Origin: Maniola hyperantus
Lineage: Eukaryota > Arthropoda > Insecta > Lepidoptera > Nymphalidae
Reading direction: 5' to 3'
NCBI RefSeq assembly: GCF_902806685.2
Contig: NC_048541.1
Coordinates: 6,507,465-6,571,464 of the forward strand
Length of the DNA stretch: 64,000 nt
Position 1 is the stretch's first letter. Each line of letters opens with the position of its first letter. The position numbers and the translations under genes are program-made. Below the pieces are notes generated by a model. It was given only the letters and a program-made list of their open reading frames with translations, searched no databases and was not told the origin of the DNA. Shown here one piece after another: positions 10,169 through 21,832 of the stretch.

Positions 10169-12402
10169 TTATCTGGATGCTTGAGGGGCAGGTTCAGGAT
10201 TTGTTGCACCAGATATCATTACAAAAATTGCAATGGGCACAATGTACATCCACTGAAACAAGAAAACAAGTATGTTACAAGCTACAGCAACAATAGGGTC
10301 TTGGACTGTAGTAATAAAATGATGTGATGTTTTGTTTAGTGGTAGTATTGCCTTCCGTACAGCGTGACGTTAATAATTAATTATGTTAAAAATAAATAAA
10401 AATCATGACTTTTATTGAATTATTCTCCTTAATAATCAATGCTTACTACTGCCACTAACTACTGCTATACAAAAGATCACATCATTTTTATACTATTACA
10501 GTTCAAGATCCAATTACTTACTTAATTACCTTCTTATCTGATAAACTTACATATTTGGCTAAGAATGATCTATTATCCTTCAAATCACCCTTTTCTCTTG
10601 CTTCTCGTTCCCGTTCCAACTTCTGTATATATGTAGCTGTATCTGGACTGCAAAATAACCATAATATCAATACAGTACTAATTTTACATTTGGGCAGTGT
10701 ATAAATTAGTGCTATGAGGTGTTGCATGATCAATCCACCAACGGCCCACTACTGAGCAGGGATCCCCTCTGAGGATGAGAAAGATTTAGGCAATAATCTT
10801 CCATGCAGATTGGTAGACTTCACACACCTTTGAGAACATTATGGAGAATTATCAGGCATGCAGGTTTCTTCACAATGTTTTCCTTCAAAGTTAAAGTGAT
10901 ATTATTTTAATTGCTTAAAAATGTTAAATTCACATAGCCCTGAAAGTTAGAGGTGGGAGTGTGCCCAAGATCGAACCCCTAATATCCTGAATAGAAGGCA
11001 GACGTCTTAACCGCTAGGACATTCTTGATGTCATGGTCATCAGGAAGTACACTATAGGTTTTTTGACAGACAGACAGTGAAGTGATCCTATAAGAATTCC
11101 TTTTATCCTTTTGAGGTACGGAACCCTAAAAAGGAATGCTATGTAGGCCCAAGGATATTAGTTACACAGACAGTAGTAGCACATTATTTTAGAAACATTC
11201 GTTTTAATTTTTTCTTTTTGACATTTTTCATATCAATATTTTTTGCAGTTTAATGACTCTTTAGATATAGAACAGCAGTTTAGTAAACAATGCAACATAA
11301 GAAATATGTCTACTCTTAGAACTAATTTTTGTGTTAACTTACACAGGAGCCTGATCAACATGACGAACATAGAAATTAGAATGAAGTGGATACTCAGGCT
11401 TGTCATATTGCAATGTATGATTTTGTGGAGAATTGTTAACTTGGAAAGTGACTGCAATCACATCTCCATTAGGCAAAATCCATGCACTTATAACATCTGA
11501 TAATCTATTCTCTAGAAACAGTTTTGCTTTTACAGATGATTGAAACTCTAATTCTTTATTATCAGCAGATGTTACTACACTCCGTATTGAATAAAATCCA
11601 TCAATATCAGCAAGTTCCTAGAACAAAACCAACACAACTTTTCTATACATTAAGATACCTCAATAACATAAACTCTTTTTAGTGCTCATAAATTCAATAG
11701 TTTATTAATTGTAGGCATTGGTCACATATAAATTAGGTTTTAAGCTTTGAAATAATTACCAAAGGGTATAAAATTAATAATAAATATATTAAATTAATAA
11801 TAAGGTATAAAATTTGTCATAAGTCACAATAATAATATCCTGTCCCATGTGCTCGTGAAGACTCTCATTTAACAGAATCTAATAATTTTATATGGATGGA
11901 CATTAGACAAGTCGCAGGGAGCCGCTGGATTCAGGCGGCAAAAGACCGTGGCGCGTGGAAGTCTCTAAAAGAGACCTATGTCCAGCAGTGGACGTCTATC
12001 GGTTGATGATGATGAATAATTTTATATGGCTTCAACTCATAACCTTCCCGGTGTTGGTAATTTTTTTTTGGAAATACCAAGTAGAATAGATAGAAAGAAA
12101 TAGATTTACCTTGAGTTCAGCTAAATGATTTTTACTAAAAGAAATTTGCCCTATAATAGCTGTTCCGGCCCGAATGCTTTTTAAAGAGATATTACCACGA
12201 GAGCAAAATTTCTCATTTTTACAATTTATGTTGTGCTCCAGCTTGATGTTTATCCATCCATCATAGTCAAGACAAACCTGAAAATACAAATATAATAATT
12301 GCATAAAAGTCCATGGTCCAAGCAACATACAAAATATTTTATTTAATATTTTACCGAATATTTGAATAGACATAAGAAAAGTAAACTAATTAAATACTTC
12401 AT
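10169..12402 (-). CDS. EMC10: ER membrane protein complex subunit 10 (EMC10)
   Basis: Five minus-strand exons, 12355-12402, 12110-12277, 11343-11617, 10551-10647 and 10169-10252, join in phase to 223 residues. The first exon encodes a signal peptide (MKYLISLLFLCLFKYS). The lumenal part follows (VCLDYDGWINIKLEH...ISLKSIRAGTAIIGQ...AWILPNGDVIAVTFQ), then an acidic/basic stretch (PDTATYIQKLEREREAREKG) and the FLAKYWMYIVPIAIFVMISG membrane anchor, nearly the human C-terminus. EMC10 is a lumenal, single-pass subunit of the EMC insertase, which places tail-anchored and multipass proteins in the ER membrane. Intron 3 carries a tRNA-like SINE and intron 2 a LINE 3' end. All junctions are GT-AG. The gene converges on Dbp80 and diverges from CCDC22. 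Confidence 0.93.
10730..11035 (-). repeat. tRNA-related SINE in EMC10 intron 3
   Basis: On the minus strand it begins with a pol III-like stretch: CCTAGCGGTTAAGACGTCTG (A-box region) followed by GGGGTTCGATCTTGGGCACA (B-box, GGTTCGATC). A body with TGGAAGATTATTGCCTAAAT-type sequence follows. A related copy in the other orientation is in the mS27 intron (28365-28560). Confidence 0.65.
11035..11132 (+). repeat. 3' part of the CGGAACCCTAAAAA repeat
   Basis: GGAAGTACACTATAGGTTTT, then AGTGAAGTGATCCTATAAGA and GAGGTACGGAACCCTAAAAA. Related copies lie at 3650-3775, 17209-17552, 37260-37437, 50585-50712, 52020-52115 and 55010-55160. It is non-coding. Confidence 0.6.
11915..12015 (+). mobile_element. 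3' end of a non-LTR retrotransposon in EMC10 intron 2
   Basis: The sequence encodes the last codons of a LINE polymerase (…WKSLKETYVQQWTSIG then stop; compare 52470-52560) and ends in the TGATGATGATGA-type tail common in Lepidoptera. Only about 100 bp remain, an extreme 5' truncation. Confidence 0.65.
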
Positions 12403-12672
12403 TTTAGTTGAGAAGCTGTGACTGTTAAGGTACGATAATAACTTAATTAATTTTTAATCAATATTAATTCTATATATATACATTCATTCAATTCAAAATT
12501 AAATATTTTAAAAATTAAATGTGGGTTTTATCCACAGTCCCTTAGATGAATTTGCACTGTCCTTATTCTGAGGCACAAAGTACTTTTTACATACTTCTGA
12601 GGTCTTATCATTAATTTATGATCTTAGATGAATGATTACCTATCTCTATGTTTATGATAGAAAGATTTTTTT

Positions 12673-13400
12673 AACTGGTTATTACGGCTCTGGAGTCTGA
12701 GTCCTTTGGAGCCTTATTCATTAACGGACTCGCAACTTCAACAAAGAGTATATAATCAATATATTACTGTAGGGCCACAGAATATAAAACAGTACTACGG
12801 TTGGGCTCAGAATAAATACCTTTAGAAGTAGCCCTATTGTGACACTTACTGTTAGAGCGAGATAGCTAAATGCATTCAAGCTCTTATTAAAATGTGACAC
12901 ATTATGTTTTGTCCTTATCACCGTAGTCACTTTTTTTTGTTTGCAAAAATGTATTTGTAAATACGTGAGATTTTGGCAAACAACGTGAAGTGAAGTTATG
13001 TTGACTCAAGTATTGTAAATTAATAATAGATTGAGTAAAAAAGGTAGATTAAAGTACTGTGTAACCGCGTATAAGATAGCGATAGCACGACATAACGATG
13101 AATAACACAACAATTATTACCATTGTTTAGTAGTCAATATTTGTGTTAACCGATCAACAATATTTGTATTAAACGTTTTTTATGTGAAAACAAGTAAATA
13201 ACTAATGAGAAATACAATGACGCCACGAATTCTCGAAGTTTGTTTTGCATTCCTTGTATATATTCTTGGAAAAAATCGGTTACACGATAAGGGGCAAAAA
13301 ATAGGTTAGCAGCGTCTCTGTAAATCACATCTTTATCTATGCTCTCTTTTTAGTGTGAATGAGAAAGCAAACGTTCCTGTATCTAGCTTTATTACTCTAT
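12673..13400. mobile_element. Rep1 family, copy b, between EMC10 and CCDC22
   Basis: It opens with AACTGGTTATTACGGCTCTGG, the inverted form of the terminus of copy a. It has the core GTGACACTTACTGTTAGAGC and GTCCTTATCACCGTAGTCAC, and continues through CGCGTATAAGATAGCGATAG to TTAGTGTGAATGAGAAAGCA. The distal portion matches both sides of the interrupted copy at 46493-46710 and 49083-49311. It fills most of the roughly 1.27-kb divergent spacer between the two start codons. Confidence 0.7.
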
Positions 13401-13667
13401 CTATGATTAGTATATCAAGTCACCGGAGTAGGGGTACCTCAACTCAAAGTAGGTACCAGTAGGTACCTCAACACGGTGTGAGTGGTGTGAACATTACAAA
13501 GTACTCTGTGGTGTGAACTGTTACCTACTCTTTGCTTTGTATTGTAGTTTGTTTACTTTTAAAAAATCGCTTGTCTTGTTCCAGTAGGTACTTACTGGTA
13601 CTTCCTAATATAATAATAATTCCTAATACTTCTAATAGACTTACCTACCTAATATATTATTTAAAAA

Positions 13668-16600
13668 ATGGAAGAAGTAGATTCTATCATTTTACATTTC
13701 CTTCGTCAATTAAATATGTAAGTGTATATAATCAATAGTTACATAATTATATACCGACGTATAATTCATGAGAAAACAACAAAATTCGCCTCAATAGGAC
13801 TCAATATTAATTAAAAATTTATCTTTTTTATAGAAATATTGATGATGATATTAAGAATATTTGTGATCTACCAGTTGAAAGGATAATAGAATCAGCAGCA
13901 AAATGTATTACCGCCATCAATCAAAATATAAAGGTGCCAAGTAAATTGCCTTCAGGAGTATCACAAAAGATTGAAGTTGCTGCACACGTGGCATCGATTT
14001 GTAAGGTAAAAAGTTTATTAGTTTGCAGGTGAAAGCATAAAGAACTTCATGCACTATACTGTCTCAGCTCCACACCACTGTCTCCAATCTTTCGGCTGTC
14101 TCAAACTTTCGGCTCAGCTACATCGAGCCGTCGCGTCGACCCGTTGTTCAGGAGTCGAACGCACGGCTTCCAACGATTGGACTACGGGTTTACAAGGCTA
14201 CAGCGCTGCAACAAATAGCTTAAGATTGAATTACATTCCGAGGAACATTCTACGAGTCGTAAGCATGCAGTTGACACGGGACCAACAAGAGTTAGCAATG
14301 CAAGCCAACAGGTTACATGTGGCCTTTATGATAGAATTAGATGGTCTGAAGTGAACGAAGTCATGCTGTGAGCTGTATTCACTTAAATATGACTCAAATA
14401 TAGAAAATTTTACTGAAAGTAACAATAATTATTATTATAAAGCTCACATATTTGCAATGCTTTATTTGGTAGAGTTAGCTAGTATTACTTGTAAGGTCCT
14501 GTGGGTATCCGCCAATTTATTAATGTTCACTACTACTACTGCATCCTCTCCAAAGCTGCATTGTTTGAGTACATATTCTTAATATCAATAATTACCTTTG
14601 TTTTAGGATCTGGGATACCAGAATGATGTTGGATACCAAACATTTCTCTATCATAATGAAACAGAATTGAGGCAAGTATTTATGTTCCTGATTGAAAAGC
14701 TCCCAAGCGAAGATAAAAAACCAAGTGCTTTAGTACACCCAACAAATAAAAAGCATCAACTGTTTCAAGAAATAAGCAATAAAATTGCAGAAGACTTGAA
14801 CACTATTTGGATTCCACCATGTTGTAAACCTGGTGTTCACAGCTCTTTGGGAGATTTTCTGTGTAAACAAGGTGAAAAATATTTTTGATCATCTCATTCC
14901 TAAAATTGCTGACATCCTGACTGACCATACAAACCCCCCACTCCCTAACTCTAGATGCCCCGACCTATGATAGCATTAGTAATTATTATACTGAAATAAA
15001 TTGCGACAGATGCACAGACAGTTTCATCAGTTTTACTATTTTTATACAGAATTCTAAACATACTTCTATGGCCAACTTCATGCAGCCTTCCAACCAACGA
15101 GATTTTCTTACATAGCTTATGCTTATTGCCTACCCCTACTCAAAAAAATCTGCAGAGTAATGAGCATATTATGAATACAAACCAAATTCTTTTGCATGTA
15201 TGTATACAATATACATGCAATATAATATGTATTCTTTTTATTTTGATAATAAATTTATCTTTTATTTTTAAGATAAATCAACAGATACAAACATAGATTC
15301 GGAAGAGGTTGCTCGAAAACTGTCAAAGATCAAAGAAATCAGGCGGAATGCAAAAGTGATACCAAAATCATCTACAGATAATATAATACAGCAGATTATT
15401 GATACAAAACAAAGCATGGATGAGGTTAAAACATATGAAACTGATAAACCGTTGAAAGAATTAAAAGAAACTGCCATTATACTTCGACAAAATTTAGACA
15501 CATTGGAAAGCGAAAGAAATGTAATGGATGTAGAATATTCGCAGGTAGGAATTTGAAACTATAATAAAAATAGGTATTTTTTTTTTAAGTTTATTATATT
15601 TTTGTACTTTTAAATTAATTTTTCAGGCACAAAAAAATTGTGATAGGATTGAGGCTGACCTAAGAAACATACAAAATATCTTACGTAGTGCTGGTATATC
15701 AGAAATTGAATCTGACTGTATGGATAACATTCTTGAAAAAGTTTATGAAAATATAAGTATGTTGCACCGAAAAAGTGAGGACCTGACTTCCAAGAATCTG
15801 TCATTGAAGATGGAAGTAGCCAAGTTGAAAGCAAACAATACTTTAAATGAAGTAAGTTTTTACTTGCTTTGAAAAAATATTACAGATTAATTTTAGTTAA
15901 TTAGATGAGAACCCAACCCATTATAAATATTTTTTACAGCCTGAACGAAGTAAATGCAGAAAAATATTAATAAATTTAAAGGAAACAGCTAAAGGAATGA
16001 AAGAGGAATGTGAAAAGAAAGAAGAATTTAGAAATCAATTGAAAAATAAATACGAAAAACTGAGAGGAGGTAACAAGAGGTAATTGAAATAGAACTGTAA
16101 GACCATACTTCAAATTAAATTATAGTTCGCAAAAAATTACTCTGCGCGCCATTTTAACTTTTTGTGGCAAATTTCGTGTCAAAAGTACGATTTTAGCCCT
16201 TATTTTTAAGGCGTACTTTTTACATGATAGTTGACCCATAGTTAATGGCGCGTGAGGAGTTATTTTTACGCATTATACCTATTATGTAAATCAAACTCTC
16301 TACTTACTGTGGCATATTAGTGGTGACTGCTGAGTCAGATCAGATAAATAAAGCAGAGTTTGAGTTGTTCTATAATGCTTACTACTTGACTTTGAAGATG
16401 TACGTATAAGCGCCTTATTGGTAACTAGATGATGCCCGCGACTTGGCCCACGTGAAATTAGATTTTTTTTAAATCCCATGGGAACTCTTTGTTTTTCCGG
16501 GATAAAAAGTAGCCTGTATACCACGGATCGGAGACATCATCAGGTCTGGGATGCAAGCATTGTTTCTCTGAGACGTTTATCCACGGGATGTATCTAAACT

Positions 16601-18632
16601 ATCTCTACCAAATTTAAACCAAATCAGTTAATAGATGGGAAAAGCTCAGACAGACGCATTTATAATAATAGTACAGATAACTGGTAGGGATGACATAAGT
16701 CAAGCTGACATAAGTTAGGAAAAGTTAAGTCCAAATTCTGATCTTGTCCATCAACCATCAATTTCTCATCTTGGATCAACATTATGCTTATCCAGATTCC
16801 AGTATAATCGACATATATCATGTTTAAAATAATGATTCTTATCTGTTTTAGGCACATTTATACTAAACGAATATTAGAAATAATAGGCAATGTTGTCAAA
16901 CAGAATGCTGAAATTAAAAAAATATTGGAAGACACAAGACAACTCCAAAAAGAAATCAACACTCTTGAAGGCCAATTGGATAGATGTTTTTCAATTGCTG
17001 ATGAAACATTATTCAAAGTAAATATTGGAACTGTAATTTGTTACTTTATTTGCAGAATCATAATAGGCAGTAGGCACTTAATTGTGTTTATTTTCTGCTA
17101 TTTGAGTTCATCTCAAGACACATTGCGGCCAACTCGAAGCGAAGCTACATTAGAAAAGCTAAAGTAAACTGAACTTTATCACTACTATATACAAATTTCG
17201 AATGAAAAAAAACCGGTCAAGGGCGAGTTGGACTCGCGCACTAAGGGTCCCGTACCATCGTACAAGATATTACACTTATGTTAATGATATATAGCGCCAT
17301 CTACAAGTAACTTAGTAAACTATTTATTTGTTCATGAACCCATTTTAATTATTCTTTTTGATGTAACCACAAATTCAGTTTTCGGATTATTCCTTTACTT
17401 GTGCTATAAGACCTATCTACCTTTCATGATTCTAGGTCTAGGAAGTACCCTATAGGTTTTTGATTTTCTTGTCTTGACAGACACGACAGACAAGCAGACA
17501 GACAACGAAATGATCCTATAAGGGTTCCTTGTGAGGTACGGAACCCTAAAAACTGAAAAAGATTCGTACGTCTACTTGTTTTGTCGAAGGAGGAATGCTC
17601 AAAAGTCGTCGGAAAAACCAACATCAGTGAAATAAATATGTAGTGTATGATAGGATATAAAAAATAAAGGCTACAAGTTGTATGGGAAAATAATAGCAAT
17701 TAGCAATAACTTGGTTAGGTATGACTGGCCTTCTTCCAGAATGATGCTGATAATGCACTAAATATGCATAGGTACTATACTATATATAAGATAGCATACT
17801 AAACTTGTAATTTTGATAATTTGTTTAAAAACGAGATAGGAATATTTTTTATTCAATAAACTTTTACAAGTGCTTTTGAGTCATCAAAAGGATCTACCAC
17901 TGGTTCGGAATGCCATACCTAACGAGATGAGCCAGCAAGAAACTCGGCGGTTGCTCTTTTGAAACGTTCAATTTACAATAATATATGCCATATTTTATGC
18001 AAGTAATTGCATGCGCGGCGGGCACACTGCTGGAGTTAGTAAAATACCTACACGATTTTTTATCATTTACTTAACCTTCATTCTATAATAATATCCCTTT
18101 TTTAGGAGCATATTTTTAATAGATTTTTTAAAACTTGTAAAAGGAAGTCTAAAATTGACAGTGAAATTTTTGCGCACAGGTAATTGAAATGGTAGGCTTC
18201 CCACACCTCCCACCACAGACTTGACTTGACCTAATTTAAAAAAATTACCCAGACGGGAATCGAACCCACGACGTCTTACTAAGCGAGGCAGGTTGTAAAA
18301 GATTTATGGCAATACTACTAAATATATCCATGCGTTTTGTTAATAAAACTCGAAATTTATCACATAGTATTATGTAACATGGTTAATAAAATACTTCTTC
18401 TTTACTTCAGGACGCTAAACGGGACGATCAAGCAAAAAAGGCCTACAAGCTACTAGCATTGCTGCATTCAGAATGTAACACTATAGTGACATTAGTCAAT
18501 GACACTGGTACTCTATCTAGGGATATCATAGATTTAGAGGATAACATAAAGGCAGAGAAGTCAAAGAGGACTGAAGATATTCTGCAGAAAATACAGCTAG
18601 ATCTCTCAAAACTGCAAAATGAATCTTATTAA
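13668..18632 (+). CDS. CCDC22: Coiled-coil domain-containing protein 22 (CCDC22)
   Basis: Eight exons (13668-13717, 13834-14005, 14607-14871, 15273-15544, 15627-15851, 15940-16079, 16852-17017, 18411-18632) join in phase to 503 residues. The N-terminus MEEVDSIILHFLRQLNI and the block DLGYQNDVGYQTFLYHNETE match the calponin-homology-like NDC80/NUF2 fold of human CCDC22 (MEEADRILIHSLRQ; DLGYPLELGYQNFLY). The rest is charged coiled coil. The family forms the CCC complex with CCDC93 and COMMD proteins, which works with WASH and retriever in endosomal recycling and also influences NF-kB through cullin regulation. The protein is shorter than the human one (627), the loss being in linkers. All introns are GT-AG. 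Introns 2, 6 and 7 contain repeats. It is divergent from EMC10. Confidence 0.93.
14006..14606 (+). other. CCDC22 intron 2, unidentified GC-richer insert
   Basis: This 601-bp intron has an open stretch (14049-14354) that reads through a GC-richer patch (14090-14230) unlike the AT-rich flanks. The translation resembles nothing I know and no ends or target duplication are visible. I treat it as an old unclassified insertion, not a gene. Confidence 0.3.
16424..16673 (-). repeat. ATCTAGT-tailed interspersed repeat in CCDC22 intron 6
   Basis: Read on the minus strand it is TATAAATGCG…TCTGAGC…TTTTTATCCCGGAAAAACAA…GCGGGCATCATCTAGT with several changes. It is one of at least six copies in the window (5871-6042, 20291-20508, 27411-27611, 38700-38896, 57314-57523). 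Full copies end in direct contact with CATCATCTAGT and start at TACTAATATTATAAATGCGA. Confidence 0.7.
17209..17552 (+). repeat. Fuller copy of the CGGAACCCTAAAAA repeat in CCDC22 intron 7
   Basis: Head ACCGGTCAAGGGCGAGTTGG then ACTCGCGCACTAAGGGTCCC. Middle GTAACCACAAATTCAGTTTT. Tail ACGAAATGATCCTATAAGGG then GAGGTACGGAACCCTAAAAA. This is the most complete of about eight copies and shows the head and tail belong to one element. At 18225-18300 the same intron holds a tRNA-like SINE end (GGGAATCGAACCCACGACGT). Confidence 0.65.
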
Positions 18633-18964
18633 TGTAACCTACCCTAATGTACGATTATGGTATATGCTTTCAATTACTTCCTATTTATATTCACATAAAC
18701 TTTAAGGGGCAATTCACAGTGATGCATAGTCAAAGTAACAATTATAATTTTACACAGGCAGTAGAAAAAGTACATAGCATTTTACATAGCATAGAACCAA
18801 TATTATTATGATTGATTAAAACCATTTAAAAACTGTTTCAAAATGTTCATTATTCTGATGGTCTTGCACTTGCACGCAATATTGTTAAACTAATAATTAT
18901 GTTTAAGTACCTACTTATATCTAAGTTAATGAACTTAACTTTCAATGGCTATGCTTCTTCATCT

Positions 18965-19475
18965 ATCTCTATATATAAAATTCAAAGTCCTGACTGACTG
19001 ACTGACTGACATAGATATCAACACACAGCCTAAACCGCTGGTCCTAAAGACATGAAATTTGGAGGGTCTATTCTTTGTGAAGAGTAGGTATCCACTAAGA
19101 AAGGATTTTTCGAAATTCCACCCCTAGTGGGTTAAATGGGGGATGGAAGTTTGTATGAAAGTCTGTCATTTTTCAAGTTATTTGCATGAAAATTGGTATT
19201 TGGGTTTCAGTCACAAATGAAGAAATACGTGTTTCAGGATTTTTGGAAAAAGTTGCCCATAAGGGTGGTAAAATAGGGGATGTAAGTTTGTATGTGAAAT
19301 CAATGCACAGCCTTAAACCGCTGGTCCTAAAGACATGAAATTTGGAGGATCTATTCTTTGTACAGAGTAGGTATCCACTAAGAAAGGATTTTTCGAAATT
19401 CCATCCCTAAGTGGGTTAAATGGGGGATGGAAGTTTGTATGAAAGTCGGTCATTTTTCAAGTTATTGGTATTTGG
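18965..19475 (+). repeat. 'Three-box' repeat with internal duplication; host of two nested elements
   Basis: After (ACTG)n at 18994-19010 the phrase CGCTGGTCCTAAAGACATGA…GGGGGATGGAAGTTTGTATG occurs twice about 290 bp apart (19036 and 19318). The second unit is interrupted at 19475 by the P-like element and resumes at 21431 (GTATTTGGGCTTTCGGTCAC). It is interrupted again at 21551 by the LTR element and ends at about 27378 (CACGCGGGCGAAGCCGCGG…AGCTAGT). Its parts therefore date before both insertions. Confidence 0.75.
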
Positions 19476-20051
19476 CACGGAACAGAAAGAACAGTGGAAG
19501 TGCAATTCACCAAAATTACTATAGGAACCGCTGTCGCCAAACTCATACAAATATACCGATAGTCATATATTGCACTACAAAGAAACAAATCATTTGATTT
19601 GTCGTTTAAGTTTAGTCAAAACTAGCCTACGTCACAGATTTGGAAACAAACCCTGACGTTCTAGAAATAAGATTTATTTTGCTTTAGCGGAAGAACGTAT
19701 TTACGAGCTATAGTCACACTCACGTCACACTAGATTCAATTGTCCAATTAATTCCGCTACTTGACCATAGATGGCGGTATTCTAAGTGGTAGCAATTATA
19801 AACTTAATTACGTTGACCATATGGTTGACATTTGCGTGATCGGTCGATTTTTTTTCCTCCTCAGCTAAGGCCGCACCACGTAGCTCAATGAATTACCTAT
19901 CGATATCGATAGATACTCGTTATTTTGTTCATTCGCAAAAATAAAATTAAAAAGGTAATTATAAAATTGAATAAAAGTGCTGGTATGTATGCATGCCTTT
20001 TACAAGTATGCACAATAAATACTGCAACGTATGAAAATAGTTAAATTTTAT

Positions 20052-21284
20052 TTATTGCCCTTGAAATAAAACATATTTGTTAAGAAACTGGCATTTCGAA
20101 AGTCTTATTTTTAATTTTAATAAACGGTGTATGCGTTTATGTATATATTTTTCGACTATTGCCTTCATCAAATCGGTAACGTGATTAGACGCAGGAATCT
20201 CCGAATCACTTTGTCTTTTCGAAGAACCTGGAGTGACCACATTTATCATTTTGTGGCTGAAACCAAAATTAAATTTTGAGAATAAATCCGTACTAATATT
20301 ATAAATGCGAAAGTGTGTCTGTCTGTCTGTCTGTCTGCTAGCTTTTCACGGCTCAACCGTTCAACCGTTTTTGATGAAATTTGGTACAGCGATAGCTTGC
20401 ATCCCGGGAAAGGACATAGGCTACTTTTTATCCCGGAAAGTTGAAAAGTTCCCACAGGATTTTTAAAAACCTAAATCCACGCGGACGAAGTCGCGGGCAT
20501 CATCTAGTACCTATATAAAAATGAATAGGAGAAAAATTAATTAGTGTGTTTATGAATTAAATTTGATATTTAGTCAGTCAATCTTCATACAAAAATATAA
20601 CTAAGAGGTGGTGTTGTTTTGTATTATAATATCAAGTATTTTCAATACTTACTGAAAGTAATAAAATAAAACAAGGTTACTTACTTGATTAAAAAACTTA
20701 ACGATTTTCATTGATGGAAGCGCAGTAGGTTTCGTATATCTATATCCTTTATTTGATATTATAAAATCGACTTCTAAAAAAATGTTCAGAGCATAATATC
20801 ATGCTTGATTTGGTTGGCATCCAATTAACTCTACCCGTTGCATCTATCCATTTCTCTTTGATGCTTGCATCTTTGGGAAACCTAAAAATATTTTAAATGA
20901 AGGTTAGAGGAACTACTGATGTCTATTTAGTGATCAATGCAACGTCTCACTCATTAATAAATTATAATTATTGCGTTACTATTTATTTATATCCTTGTAT
21001 CGATATCAATCGATAAATTCAATATTCGACTTGGCCACATCACTACTTGAGTAGCGAACACGGAGCGAAGTACTTTCGGAATAGAATCAATCCAAAATAA
21101 ACTTTATCTTAATTGGTTAAGGTTGATTTTGACTAACCGTTCTATTAAATATTAGTAAATTGAAATAAATTAAGATTTTATAGAAAACAATGAAAATCGT
21201 ACTTACCGATGATACGAAACACCTCCATTTTTAAGATTTTTTCTCCTACTATCATTTTTACACTCCAAAACGGAACAGTAACAT
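20052..21284 (-). pseudogene. THAP-domain gene of the P-like element, frameshifted
   Basis: Minus-strand exon 1 (about 21207-21284) reads CSVLECKNDSRRKNLKNGGV then SYHR. Exon 2 (20685-20881) continues FPKDASIKEKWIDATGR…MILCSEHF, completing a C-x4-C…C-x2-H THAP zinc finger with good GT-AG borders. Directly after EHF a run of seven T (20776-20782 on this strand pair) puts the frame into a stop; the sequence after it (GYRYTKPTALPS) is the normal THAP C-terminus in the other frame. A third open exon (20052-20256) ends …VLFQGQ. The expected initiator Met is also out of frame. I read it as a recently broken DNA-binding subunit of the element. Confidence 0.65.
20291..20508 (+). repeat. ATCTAGT-tailed interspersed repeat inside the P-like element
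   Basis: A complete copy: TACTAATATTATAAATGCGA, (TCTG)n, GCTTTTCACGGCTCAACCGT, TTTTTATCCCGGAAAG and GCGGACGAAGTCGCGGGCAT then CATCTAGT. It is the best reference copy of the family in the window. It is younger than the P-like element that hosts it. Confidence 0.75.
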
Positions 21285-21551
21285 TGCTAGGGCAATATGA
21301 ATTTGTCGCGAGACTACCAACTCCACGCGATGTTAGAACGCGACTGGGATCACTGTTTTACGTAACTACGCTTAATTGTGGCACGCGTGCCACGCCTACT
21401 TAGCACTTCCACTGTTTTTTCTGTTCCGTGGTATTTGGGCTTTCGGTCACAAATGAAGAAATACGTGTTTCAGGATTTTTGGAAAATTCGCCCATAAGGG
21501 TGGTAAAATAGGGGATGTAAGTTTGTATGGGAAAGTTTTAATTATTGATAT

Positions 21552-21815
21552 TCTTAGGTCACGCCACCTCTCTTAATGAGCTTAGCTATAAAAGCTGAGC
21601 GCGCGCGAGCACTGGGCTCATTTCGCTACTGATTTTTGTGCTGTATTCATCGTGGTCTGGTTTGAATTATGTTTTTCTTTATTACTGACTTTTACTTTTT
21701 GTGTCTTTCGTGTTAAATTTTGTTCCAATCATTAAAAGTTTGATAATTGTAAAAGTATTTGGTTTTGTGTTAATAAATTGTGTTTTTTTTAATTGAATTT
21801 TACTTCTGTACCTAA
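21552..21815 (+). repeat. 5' LTR
   Basis: Contains GCTATAAAAGCTGAGC (a TATA box at about 21587) and AATAAATTGTG-type signal sequence (about 21770) near the end. Identical over its length to 27009-27272. Confidence 0.9.
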
Positions 21816-21816
21816 A

Positions 21817-21832
21817 TTCAGAAGTGGGATTC
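21817..21832 (+). promoter_or_regulatory. Putative primer binding site, tRNA-Leu type
   Basis: Just after the LTR, TTCAGAAGTGGGATTCC matches the complement of the T-arm side of tRNA-Leu (TCAGAAGTGGGATTCGAACC) as I know it. The match starts a few bases in from the tRNA CCA end instead of with TGG. Confidence 0.5.

Larger units (their letters stand above)
19476..21430 (-). mobile_element. P-like DNA transposon, non-autonomous, with a THAP-domain relic
   Basis: The terminal inverted repeats are 28 bp with one mismatch (outer bases CACGGAACAGAAA, inner AACAGTGGAAGTGC). The flanking 8-bp direct repeat GTATTTGG (19468-19475 and 21431-21438) is a clean target duplication. An 8-bp duplication, TIRs starting CA and a THAP-encoding ORF all point to the P superfamily. 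At 1955 bp it lacks any recognisable transposase catalytic core, so it could move only with an enzyme supplied elsewhere. A later copy of the ATCTAGT-tailed repeat (20291-20508) sits inside it. Confidence 0.8.

Noticed and set aside
14049..14354. 101-codon ORF in CCDC22 intron 2
   Set aside because: It lies between two exons that join perfectly in phase, matches nothing known to me, and lacks splice continuity.
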